A DNA stretch of 44,302 bases from Actinomycetes bacterium (lineage in GTDB: Bacteria; Actinomycetota; Actinomycetes; Mycobacteriales; Mycobacteriaceae): NCBI GenBank assembly GCA_023417985.1, contig JAEZDV010000234.1, positions 1 through 44,302 on the forward strand, written 5' to 3'. This document shows, piece after piece, positions 26,809 to 35,285 of the stretch. The translations under genes were made by a program, and so were the position numbers. How positions within the stretch are numbered: position 1 is the stretch's first letter; each line of letters begins with the position of its first letter. The notes under the pieces are model-generated. The model did no database searches. It saw only the letters and a program-made list of their open reading frames with translations, and was not told where the DNA came from.

Positions 26809-27909
26809 ATGAAGAAGTCAGTCGCCATCATCGGCACCCGCGGGTACCCCAGTTACTACGGCGGGTTCGAGACGCTGGTCAGGAACCTCGCGCCTTTCCT
26901 CTCCGCAAAGGGCTGGGAGGTAACGGTTTACGGCCGTGAAGGCGCGACCAACGACCGTGACCCCGGCCGTGACCCATCCGTCAGGACCGCAGTCACCAGG
27001 GGAATCGATTCGAAGTCGCTCAGCACGCTCTCGTACGGACTCACTTCCAGCATCCACGCAGCGGCTACCCGTCCCGACGTCGCACTGGTCATGAACGTGG
27101 CAAACGGGTATTGGCTTCCGATTCTCAAGTCGCGCCACATCCCCTCCGTAGTGAACGTCGACGGCATCGAATGGGAACGTGCGAAGTGGGGCAAGAAGGC
27201 AAGAACCGCGTTCAAAGTGGGTGCCCACCTCACCGCGAAGTTCAGCGACCGGATCGTCGTCGACTCACACGAGATCGGAAGGCGCTGGTGGGAGGACTTC
27301 CACCGCAGCGGAGATTTCATTCCCTACGGAGGTTCCGACCCTGGACCATTGCAATCGGTCGATGGTCTTACCCCAGGGGGATACGCGTTGATGGTGGCAC
27401 GGTTTGTGGAAGAAAACACGGTCGACGCGTTCTTCGACGCTGCGGAGGACATCTCCACGGATTGGGAAGTGGTGATCGTCGGGTCATCGGGTTACGGAGG
27501 GGAACTCGATCTACGAGCAGAACGCCTGTCGAAAAGCTCTTCCCGAATCCACTGGATGGGACATATAAGCGACGACCAGAGGTTGTTCTCGCTCTGGCAG
27601 AACGCAGGGGCATACTTTCACGGCCACAGCGTGGGCGGAACCAACCCGGCGTTGGTGCAGGCGATGGCGTGCGGCGCACCGATCGTCGCCCGCGACACTG
27701 TATTCAACCGTGAGGTGCTGGGTGACTCCGGACGATTCGTTTCGCCCACACCGAGCGCAATCACCGCCGCGATTCGCTCACTGCTCGGCGACAACGACCG
27801 GCAGGCCGAGTTGCGCAGAAGTGCACGAGACCGCCAGGCAGCGAAGTACACATGGGACGTCGTGTGCAAGGGTTACGAGGCATCGCTCGTCGAGGCCTCG
27901 GGAGGCTGA
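26809..27909 (+). CDS. DUF1972-type GT4 glycosyltransferase
   Basis: A 366-residue GT-B enzyme. The N-terminus MKKSVAIIGTRGYPSYYGGFETLV is the DUF1972 signature found in rhamnosyl-type transferases of capsule and O-antigen loci. The C-terminal donor-binding half carries VGGTNPALVQAMACGAPIVA. GGAGATGGG lies eight bases before the ATG. It probably adds one sugar to the lipid-linked EPS repeat on the cytoplasmic face. Sugar and linkage cannot be read. It shares its strand only with the DUF4012 gene, apart from the other EPS transferases. Confidence 0.88.
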   Translation: MKKSVAIIGTRGYPSYYGGFETLVRNLAPFLSAKGWEVTVYGREGATNDRDPGRDPSVRTAVTRGIDSKSLSTLSYGLTSSIHAAATRPDVALVMNVANGYWLPILKSRHIPSVVNVDGIEWERAKWGKKARTAFKVGAHLTAKFSDRIVVDSHEIGRRWWEDFHRSGDFIPYGGSDPGPLQSVDGLTPGGYALMVARFVEENTVDAFFDAAEDISTDWEVVIVGSSGYGGELDLRAERLSKSSSRIHWMGHISDDQRLFSLWQNAGAYFHGHSVGGTNPALVQAMACGAPIVARDTVFNREVLGDSGRFVSPTPSAITAAIRSLLGDNDRQAELRRSARDRQAAKYTWDVVCKGYEASLVEASGG

Positions 27910-28162
27910 ACACTGATCGTTGTTCTCGATGTGGTAGGGGCGCCACGTGTCCGGTTCCGGAGATTCCACAACTTCTGGGAGTAACACAGCAGCCACCAAT
28001 CCGGCCACGACAATCGAACAGACTGCCAGGTCAATTCGGGTTGGCTACCACCTAATTCTGAAGGACCTCTTGATTATCCACACGTTCCAGTCCCCGATCG
28101 ATAACGAATCACGACGCCGGCGTTCAACCAACGATCTCGACCACGAACCCTGAAGACGGAAA
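27910..28162. other. 253-bp convergent intergenic region
   Basis: Lies between the stops of two convergent glycosyltransferase genes. Composition is more AT-rich than the flanking plus-strand genes. Short open frames on both strands match nothing I recognise. I see only weak repeats (TCCGG-TT-CCGGA near 27951) and no clear bidirectional terminator. Confidence 0.4.
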
Positions 28163-29305
28163 TCATGGCGACACCTCCGCAACTATCCCCAGCATCCTAG
28201 ATGAACGCGCCTGTACGCTGAAGGAGGACAGGTCAAGGTCTTCGTTACTCACAACCGACCCGAGCCCTTGAAATGCGTCAGACCATGCCGAACGCTCAAC
28301 AACTAGGATCTGTTCACCCGCAGCATCGGCTATCCGTCCAAGATGGACCGCGGGCGTGACAACCACCTTCACACCACAAGCCAAGTAATCGACCAGCTTC
28401 ATCAGCGACGAAGAGTCAACGTATTCCGACTCCCTGAACGGTATTATCCCGACAGCGGAGGCCTTGAGAATGCGCAGGACATCTTCGTAATCGACGTTCC
28501 CAAGCTTATGTAGGTTCGGTGCATCACTGATCTCGCATAGCCGAGGTCCGCCCCCCGCTACGATGAACAACCAATCCGGGTTGGACTCGACAGTGTTGTT
28601 CAACAGATCAAAATCGATTCTTCCATTTATCCCTCCAGCATAGACAGCTACTCGGTTTCGGTGTCCACCCGGGTCTATCGAAGCGATCTGCTCGAGGTCC
28701 CCGCCGTTTTCAGCACAGCAAGTGAACACACCGAACGTTTCGAGCTCGTCACGTAACGCTGGCGATACCACGAACGTGGCGTCGGCCGCATCGGAGGTCC
28801 GCAATACATATTTCAGGTGCTGCCGCCAACGTCGATCATCGCGGCGGTTTGCACTCGGATCCCAGTGCCTGTCAATTATGTCGAAGATCCGAAAACGCCA
28901 GGTTTCGAGTGACACAATCTCGGGGAAGAACCACCAGTAGGCAAGGAGTCCAGGGTTCACAATGTCATATTTCCTGATCATCGCACGCACAACATGGAGC
29001 AGATAGATTGATACAACTTTTCGCCACCATGCCGGGAAGGCAAGCGGAACAAAATCGAACAACCGTGGAAGCGTCACCACATGGAGATTTCGGTCGATCG
29101 TACGATATGTCGAGCGCCAGTTCCTGAACGAGACCGCAGTACGGAGTAGGCCGCTCGGATCCCGGCGTGGCCTCTGCGTTGAACGACACAGGTACCATAC
29201 GTCAAGCGTCTTGGAGATTTCGCGGGTCATTTGAAGTGAGGTCTGGTTGGCTTTCGATTCGAATGGAACGCCCCCCAACACAATTATCGATTCACCCGGA
29301 TACAT
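28163..29305 (-). CDS. Glycosyltransferase (GT-B, group 1-like), last gene of the EPS operon
   Basis: A 380-residue protein with GT-B features. The N-terminal half has SIIVLGGVPFESKANQTSL; the C-terminal half has VAVYAGGINGRIDFDLL, LHKLGNVDYEDVLRILKASAVGIIPFRE and LMKLVDYLACGVKVVVTP. It lacks a classical EX7E motif, so the donor site is divergent. ATG at 29305 has a purine-rich AGGAGAGGAAGG upstream and overlaps the flippase gene by 14 bp; longer frames into the flippase are unlikely. Cytoplasmic side of the membrane, EPS repeat assembly. Confidence 0.8.
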   Translation of the reverse strand: MYPGESIIVLGGVPFESKANQTSLQMTREISKTLDVWYLCRSTQRPRRDPSGLLRTAVSFRNWRSTYRTIDRNLHVVTLPRLFDFVPLAFPAWWRKVVSIYLLHVVRAMIRKYDIVNPGLLAYWWFFPEIVSLETWRFRIFDIIDRHWDPSANRRDDRRWRQHLKYVLRTSDAADATFVVSPALRDELETFGVFTCCAENGGDLEQIASIDPGGHRNRVAVYAGGINGRIDFDLLNNTVESNPDWLFIVAGGGPRLCEISDAPNLHKLGNVDYEDVLRILKASAVGIIPFRESEYVDSSSLMKLVDYLACGVKVVVTPAVHLGRIADAAGEQILVVERSAWSDAFQGLGSVVSNEDLDLSSFSVQARSSRMLGIVAEVSP

Positions 29306-30476
29306 TCGACCTTCCTCTCCTCGATACCCGCAGAGCACACAAAAGCGCAAGAAAGAGCAACTCCGATATGAAGAGGGAAATCGCGGATGAAGTTGCACCC
29401 CCGCGAGCCAGCGCAATAAGAGAAACAATCTGCACGATCAGTGCCACGACGTAGAAGGTCGTGGTCCGACCATACGCGCCCTCGGCAACGAGCGACGTGA
29501 GGACTACAGTCGCCCCATAAGCCAGCGGAATTTGAAGTGACAAAACCATGAGCGTCGGGGCGGACGCCCCCGCATCGCCCCCGTACACGAACTCCAAGAT
29601 CGACTCTCCGGAGATAAACACGACCAAGGGCACGAAGATGGAAGCGCCTACCGTTACTAGAAATACACGAATAATGCTGTATTCGTGCCGGATAAACAGC
29701 GGCAACAAGACCGTCTGCAAGATATTTGCGGGGATGAGCAGCAACATCTGGATTCGCAGGGCCGTCGACAAGATGACAAATTCTGATTCAGCGAGCAGAT
29801 ACGATCCCCCGATCGTGAGGCAGGAAGCATAGGCGTGCACAACCAGAGCCTGAACGATCAACCACCTCGACGCATACATCCAATGGGGGCGGATTTTCGG
29901 GGTCAGCGAAGTAAAATACGAGCGAAGCGAATCGTGCGACAGCCACACTATTGCCAAGAATGCCGCCAGAGCACCAACTGAATACGCAACGGCAGCGAAC
30001 AGCGTTGGTGTAACAGAGAGGATTGCGATCCCAATGCCAGCTGTGACTACCGCCGAAGTCACTCGCCCCAGAGCGAGCGCTGACATGTTGCCGCGCGCTT
30101 GGAGCAGATAAGTCGGCGATGCAGCCGCGCCGAGCGGCGCCAGGACCAACGCCATCGTCATCCCCACGCCCGCGTTCATGCACGATATCGGGACGACGAT
30201 CGCGAGGCCGATCGTGGCGAGGACCAGCTGAACCGAAGACGTTTCACGCACGACCGGCCGAACGCTGTCTCCCGCAGCGATACGCCGGACGGCATGCGCG
30301 GTCAAACCCGCATCCCCGAGCACAGTGGCGTACATCAGCAGCGACTGCGCAACGCTCAGGTGCGCGAGTTCCGTCAGTCCGACCCGCCTCGCGAAATACG
30401 CTGTGAAGGCAAAGAGAGCGAGTTTACTTACTGCTTCCCCGAAACCCAGAGCGAAACTACCTCGTAGTATCCTCAC
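29292..30476 (-). CDS. Wzx-type polysaccharide flippase
   Basis: A 394-residue, almost wholly hydrophobic protein of the MOP/PST flippase superfamily, with roughly 11-12 membrane segments and a few basic cytoplasmic loops (SRRGRSNVSG at the end). It translocates the undecaprenyl-linked repeat to the outer face. GTG at 30476 overlaps the stop of the wzy-like gene (GTGA), so the two are translationally coupled. Weak sequence conservation is normal for Wzx. The assignment rests on topology and on its place next to Wzy and the glycosyltransferases. Confidence 0.85.
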   Translation of the reverse strand: MRILRGSFALGFGEAVSKLALFAFTAYFARRVGLTELAHLSVAQSLLMYATVLGDAGLTAHAVRRIAAGDSVRPVVRETSSVQLVLATIGLAIVVPISCMNAGVGMTMALVLAPLGAAASPTYLLQARGNMSALALGRVTSAVVTAGIGIAILSVTPTLFAAVAYSVGALAAFLAIVWLSHDSLRSYFTSLTPKIRPHWMYASRWLIVQALVVHAYASCLTIGGSYLLAESEFVILSTALRIQMLLLIPANILQTVLLPLFIRHEYSIIRVFLVTVGASIFVPLVVFISGESILEFVYGGDAGASAPTLMVLSLQIPLAYGATVVLTSLVAEGAYGRTTTFYVVALIVQIVSLIALARGGATSSAISLFISELLFLALLCALRVSRRGRSNVSG

Positions 30477-31882
30477 GCCGCGGCCTTACGACCCGGACTC
30501 TCATTTCCGGATTTCCGCCTCGAATCGCCGCGCCTGCAGTTGGCCGCTGCAAGTCCGACCAACATCCACGTCTCCATAAGCCACAGGACACTCGTACCTA
30601 TCGATATGGTCATGTATGCGACCGATATCGCCGTGGCGACGCCGAAACCGATGGCCCTTCCAGCGCGCCACCACACCGCAAAAACAACCATCGACACAAC
30701 GAGCAGGGTGATTATCCCCCCGTCATACAAGAGCTGCAAAGGCAGATTACCGAGATACGATGGACGCGTAATATCCGGCACGGTCGGATCGAGGTGCCGC
30801 TGTCCGTAAGAGTTGAATCCCGACCCGAAAACAAAGTTCTCCGCCGAAGACGAGATATCACTCCATGCAACCTTCCAGCTTGTGTAACGAACAATCTCGG
30901 TCCCGCCGGAGAAATCCAGCCCGGTCGCGAATTTTGCGAGCCCGGGATCGTGGTGGGTCGCAATCGTCAACCCGATCCAAGATACGACAGCCACGAATGC
31001 AGCAGAAGCAATGATCCTACCCCTCGTGATACCGAGAATCACCAGTGCCAGGACGAACGCCGCAAGCGCACCCCGCGTGTGTGTTGCGAGAATGGCGACA
31101 GGAGCAATGAAGAGCATCGCAATTCGCAGACGAGAGCTGAATTGGCGGAGCGGATCAGCTATGCAGATAACAGACCATATACACACCAAGCCGCCGAGAA
31201 TATTCGCCTCGATGCTGAGCACATACACTGCATAGCCTCCGTACGCCGGATCGAATTGCGCACCGATGCCGTAGCCGGAAATATTCGACAGACCGTACAG
31301 AAATATTGCAGACAGCGCGACAGCAAAGTTCACCCACACTGCCGATCGGACGATGAGTCCGGTGAAATCAGGGTTGACGGATATCCAAAATGCAGCCGTA
31401 GCGCACATCGCCATCCAGGCGAGTGTCGAGATCGACTCAGCGACGTCCACAGAATGGAGCATCGAGATAACCGCGAGGTATGCGATCCAAAGGTATACAG
31501 CAGTAAATAGATTGAGCTGGAACCTGGGAATTCTTCGTCGTTGTACGATATCGCCGAGTACCGAAACGAGAGCGGCTGCTCCGACTACGATCTCAGGACG
31601 AACGCTCGCCGGGCCGATCTCGGCGACCGGCCGGGTGACGAACATTGCGAGGACGAGGCTGATCGCAAGGTACCGCCGGTTCGCCGCGAGAAAGAGGACC
31701 AGCAGAGCACCGCCGACCATGAGGACGGCCCCGAGACCCGTGAAAGCCGCAGCAGCTCCACCACCGATTGCGACGACAACGACGCCCACAATGGTGGGGA
31801 TGTTCTCGGGGCGGCCTCGCAGGGCTGGAAGCGCACGCGCAATTCTGGAGGTCGTAGACTTCCGATCCGCTCTATGTTCCAC
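30473..31882 (-). CDS. Wzy/WaaL-type O-antigen polymerase/ligase family protein
   Basis: A 469-residue polytopic membrane protein with about 10-12 segments. The Wzy_C/O-antigen-ligase block is visible: AILATHTRGALAAFVLALVI, a long outer loop including GGTEIVRYTSWKVAWSDI and FGSGFNSYGQRH, then more membrane helices. It polymerises flipped repeats at the outer face. In a mycomembrane actinobacterium without LPS, polymerase is more likely than ligase. Start GTG at 31882 with AGGTGA six bases upstream. It is separated by 84 bp from the upstream glycosyltransferase and overlaps the flippase gene by 4 bp. Confidence 0.87.
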   Translation of the reverse strand: MEHRADRKSTTSRIARALPALRGRPENIPTIVGVVVVAIGGGAAAAFTGLGAVLMVGGALLVLFLAANRRYLAISLVLAMFVTRPVAEIGPASVRPEIVVGAAALVSVLGDIVQRRRIPRFQLNLFTAVYLWIAYLAVISMLHSVDVAESISTLAWMAMCATAAFWISVNPDFTGLIVRSAVWVNFAVALSAIFLYGLSNISGYGIGAQFDPAYGGYAVYVLSIEANILGGLVCIWSVICIADPLRQFSSRLRIAMLFIAPVAILATHTRGALAAFVLALVILGITRGRIIASAAFVAVVSWIGLTIATHHDPGLAKFATGLDFSGGTEIVRYTSWKVAWSDISSSAENFVFGSGFNSYGQRHLDPTVPDITRPSYLGNLPLQLLYDGGIITLLVVSMVVFAVWWRAGRAIGFGVATAISVAYMTISIGTSVLWLMETWMLVGLAAANCRRGDSRRKSGNESPGRKAAA

Positions 31883-31966
31883 CAGATCACCTATTGCTCG
31901 GCGATGCGACCCGGGCGGAGACAGCGCACGATGGTCCCGGCCGCCCGCTGGAACTTCCCTGCTTGT

Positions 31967-33067
31967 TCATCCGCCTCTTGCCTTCGTCCAACCGCTGGCG
32001 GCCGCCTCCGCCGACGCGATGACGTCACAGACGACACACTCGCGAACATCCCTCGAGAACTTCTTCAGAACCGATTCCTGACGCGGTAGATCCTGCCACC
32101 GTGCGCGGTTCACAAGCACGGTCCGTATGAACGCCGCGAGACCATCTACGGGGGGCATTTCGAGAACAGACATTGCCCCTACGATCGGCAGGACCTCGGC
32201 AGCACCGCCCTCCAGGTGCCCCAAGGTATGAATCCCTGAGGCCCATGCTTCGAGAGGGACCAAGCCGAAAGCCTCTGGGCGTGTGGGGAAACAAGCCACA
32301 GCGTCGACGACTCCCTCGAGGCTCTGGACGCCGTCGATCTCCCCGACGTACGTGATGCGCCGGTCGGTTGCCGCCTCATCGAGTATCGCTGCCAAGTGAT
32401 GCTCCTGGCCGGGGAACGGTCCACCCGCGAGAACGAGGGTCATCTCCATATCGCGAAGTGCAGGACGCCGAAGGGCGCGGACAACCTCGAGATGTCCCTT
32501 GTCCCCATTCGTGCGTCCGACAACTGCGATCGCGGGCCTACAACCGGTGGTCTTCGCCGAGCTGACCGAGCACGGGGAGAAGATCGGATACGTAACCGAT
32601 ATTCTGTCCGCGGATATACCGCCCTTCGACATCCACGCCTTGGCAGCCTCGCTGCACGCTGTGATCGGGAACCTTCCGACACGCAACAGCCAAAGCAATA
32701 CCAGGCCTACCGCACCCCTTTGAATCTCGTGGACCGATACGTAGAAGCTCTGCCTCCGAAGCACCAGGAGTGGGATATAACTCGCCAAGGCAAGTGTCCA
32801 GACCACTACGAGATCTGCTCCGCGCATTACCGCTGGAATCCGCGGATTCCCAATTGCGTTCAGCGACTGTACACGACGGAGTACGTGGAGTTCAGGATCA
32901 ACGACAACGTGTGCACCCAGTGTCGTAAGCTTCTCTGTCAGAGGACCTTTCATAGGCAGCACAACCGCTACATCCCACGCTTCGGAGAGAAAAATCGACA
33001 CCTCGTCCAACAGCACTCTGCTCGCACCGTATATATCGTTGCTACCGTGCAGGAAGGCCACCCTCAT
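31967..33067 (-). CDS. GT4 glycosyltransferase
   Basis: A 366-residue GT-B enzyme. It begins MRVAFLHGSNDIYGASRVLLDE, typical of group 1 transferases. The donor half holds AIAVVGRTNGDKGHLEVVRAL and PEAFGLVPLEAWASG, which contains the EX7E motif. ATG at 33067 overlaps the TGA of the preceding gene (ATGA); an upstream extension of the frame is rejected for that reason. It adds a sugar to the EPS repeat; the specific sugar is unknown. Confidence 0.87.
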   Translation of the reverse strand: MRVAFLHGSNDIYGASRVLLDEVSIFLSEAWDVAVVLPMKGPLTEKLTTLGAHVVVDPELHVLRRVQSLNAIGNPRIPAVMRGADLVVVWTLALASYIPLLVLRRQSFYVSVHEIQRGAVGLVLLWLLRVGRFPITACSEAAKAWMSKGGISADRISVTYPIFSPCSVSSAKTTGCRPAIAVVGRTNGDKGHLEVVRALRRPALRDMEMTLVLAGGPFPGQEHHLAAILDEAATDRRITYVGEIDGVQSLEGVVDAVACFPTRPEAFGLVPLEAWASGIHTLGHLEGGAAEVLPIVGAMSVLEMPPVDGLAAFIRTVLVNRARWQDLPRQESVLKKFSRDVRECVVCDVIASAEAAASGWTKARGG

Positions 33068-34131
33068 GATCCGACTTCCTTCACCAAGAGGCGCCATCGG
33101 TCTCGGAATTGTTCTCTCCCAGTAGAAACCGCTGCCCGCTCGATCGATCTCGCGCGCGAGGATTCCCATGCCGAGCGGTCGCAGATACTGATCATGGACT
33201 CGAGCAGTCTTACCTCGTCAGCAGCGTAGTCACACCCGGACGCGGGATCCCCGCCCATTACCTCGGCCAGAGCGCCCCGGGCAGTATGCACAACCGGTAA
33301 TCCGTGTGATGCAGCCTCCAGAGCAGGGAGGCAGAAACCCTCGTCCAGAGACGCCACTATCAAACAGAACGCGTTGTCGTACAGTTCGGATAAATGTCGA
33401 CTGCCGATTCCCCTGACGACCTCGATCCATTCACGCTCCGGATCCACACGATCGATCGCACGTTGCACAGCGGACTCTGCATTGCCCGGCCGCGCAACCA
33501 GTGTCAAACCGAAGTCGATGCCGCTGACACGGCGAGCGGTCGACACGGTATCGACAGCGATATCCAGCCTTTTATGCCGATCGGTAGACGCCACCGCGAG
33601 TACGGTCGGCTTTTCCATACGTTCTTCATAGCCGGGGTGGTTCGCGATCGGCCGGATAGGTTGCGTCGGCCAAGGTATAACAACGACGCAGGTTCCCGGC
33701 CATCGCGCGAGTATCCGGTTCCTACTGTGCTCAGACGGCGTGACCACAACGCGGGCCGCGCGAACCGAAATACCGAAGGTCATCCTCGCGTACGCGTTGT
33801 AACCGCGGTCGAAAAGTGACGGGTGATCCAGAACCATCGTGTCGTGCATGATGACAATCGAGGGAATATGTCGCGCGCCCAACCCCGTGTTGGTGCAGTG
33901 CACGATGCAACAAGCATCGACTTTCCTTGCAGTCCTCGGTGTGTGGACGAAGTCCCACCTGAGCATTCCCGCCAACCGCCCGACCCTGGACTTCGGTTCG
34001 CTGCCGATTGTCATCCGGTAAACATCGGTGCCGCTGCCGGCAAGCGCACGGGCCACCTGGGTAGCCCCCTTGCTCGAACCGCTGAACCCTCGTGCGCCGA
34101 TAAAGTCGTTCAATACCACGATCATCGTCAT
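33064..34131 (-). CDS. GT4 glycosyltransferase
   Basis: A 355-residue GT-B enzyme beginning MTMIVVLNDFIGARGFSGSSKGATQVARAL. It has VLAVASTDRHKRLDIAVDTV and SLDEGFCLPALEAASHGLPVV, whose EGFCLPALE is the EX7E donor site. It overlaps both neighbours with ATGA junctions, so three glycosyltransferases are probably translated as a coupled block. Membrane-associated cytoplasmic assembly of the EPS repeat. Confidence 0.87.
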   Translation of the reverse strand: MTMIVVLNDFIGARGFSGSSKGATQVARALAGSGTDVYRMTIGSEPKSRVGRLAGMLRWDFVHTPRTARKVDACCIVHCTNTGLGARHIPSIVIMHDTMVLDHPSLFDRGYNAYARMTFGISVRAARVVVTPSEHSRNRILARWPGTCVVVIPWPTQPIRPIANHPGYEERMEKPTVLAVASTDRHKRLDIAVDTVSTARRVSGIDFGLTLVARPGNAESAVQRAIDRVDPEREWIEVVRGIGSRHLSELYDNAFCLIVASLDEGFCLPALEAASHGLPVVHTARGALAEVMGGDPASGCDYAADEVRLLESMISICDRSAWESSRARSIERAAVSTGREQFRDRWRLLVKEVGS

Positions 34132-35177
34132 GCCCCCGCAGCCAGTCGGTAGGAGCGTGCAAGCGCATCGGCAAGAGTGCGGTCGGACAATTTCCTTGCC
34201 TGAACGAGAGCGATTCTACGATATTCACCGAGGCGGTCTCGGTCTTCGGCCAGATTCACGACCTTGTCGGCAAAGTGACAAACAGCATCTCGGGGCATCG
34301 AACCGACCAGATCCTGTTCCGCCCACGGCACGGGGTCGTCCACCAAGAACTCTTCGAGTCCGACCATTTCTTCCACTGACGTGTTCCGAAACGCGAGGAC
34401 GGGGCAGCCGCATGCCATAGCCTCGATAGGAGGCAAACCCTGGCCCTCGTAGGCGCTGGGATAAATGAAACAAATCGACGCGGAGTACAGGTCGCGGAGC
34501 CCCTCATCGCTCAACTCTCCGACCACCGTGCAATCCGGGAACTCATGTGCCCTTATTCCCCGGCCGGCGATCCTGACCTGGATATCCGATTTTCCGAGCT
34601 GTTTCGCGATCTGCTGGATCCAGTGATAGCGCTTCCTGTCATCCCGGGCTCTCTGGTCGACGAGTGCACAAGCATAAGCACCCGGACCGTCAGCCTGCCC
34701 GCTCGGACCACGACGAAATGCAGCACTCACCGGGATCGGAGCCGTCACAATCTTCTCCGGCGCGACACCCAGCCTGTCTGCGATGCGATTCGCCGTGTAA
34801 TTCGAATTTGCGACTACGACATCGCATCTCGTAGCTTGAGCATGGTAGAAGTCGGTCTTCACGCCCCGCTTCGTATATCCGTCGAGGTCCAACGGAATTA
34901 TGTCCTGTATCGAACAAACCCACGGACGCGTCTTGATCAGTGGAAGATGCATCACTGTCGTCGAGTGGAACAACGAGACCTTCCACAACTGCCCCAAGGT
35001 ACGTACGTGATCCAGGAAAGGATTCACCGGCACTCGACAGTGCGATGTGGAGATCGGAACGACATCCACGCCGCGTATCTTTTGCGCCGCCGCTCTTACT
35101 TCCACGGTGTATCTTCCGAGGCCACGGTCATTACCGGGTTGCGCGAGTGCGCCGACGTCAAGTCCGATTCGCGTCAC
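34128..35177 (-). CDS. GT4 glycosyltransferase
   Basis: A 349-residue GT-B enzyme beginning with GTG (VTRIGLDVGALAQPGNDRGLGRYT). It includes HSTTVMHLPLIKTRPWVCSIQDIIPL and SAYEGQGLPPIEAMACGCPVLA, whose EGQGLPPIE is the EX7E site. The N-terminal IGLDVGAL...GLGRYT pattern resembles mannosyl/rhamnosyltransferases of EPS loci, but I would not name the sugar. It is the first of three genes joined by ATGA overlaps and lies 108 bp below the initiating transferase. Confidence 0.87.
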   Translation of the reverse strand: MTRIGLDVGALAQPGNDRGLGRYTVEVRAAAQKIRGVDVVPISTSHCRVPVNPFLDHVRTLGQLWKVSLFHSTTVMHLPLIKTRPWVCSIQDIIPLDLDGYTKRGVKTDFYHAQATRCDVVVANSNYTANRIADRLGVAPEKIVTAPIPVSAAFRRGPSGQADGPGAYACALVDQRARDDRKRYHWIQQIAKQLGKSDIQVRIAGRGIRAHEFPDCTVVGELSDEGLRDLYSASICFIYPSAYEGQGLPPIEAMACGCPVLAFRNTSVEEMVGLEEFLVDDPVPWAEQDLVGSMPRDAVCHFADKVVNLAEDRDRLGEYRRIALVQARKLSDRTLADALARSYRLAAGA

Positions 35178-35285
35178 GATGGCTGTACCCCTCCCGTTTG
35201 CACGGCTGATGCACGGGTAGATCGCCTTCGATCACGACCGACTCATCCGCCACTTCACGCTCGCCCAGGTTTCGCTGCACCCATC

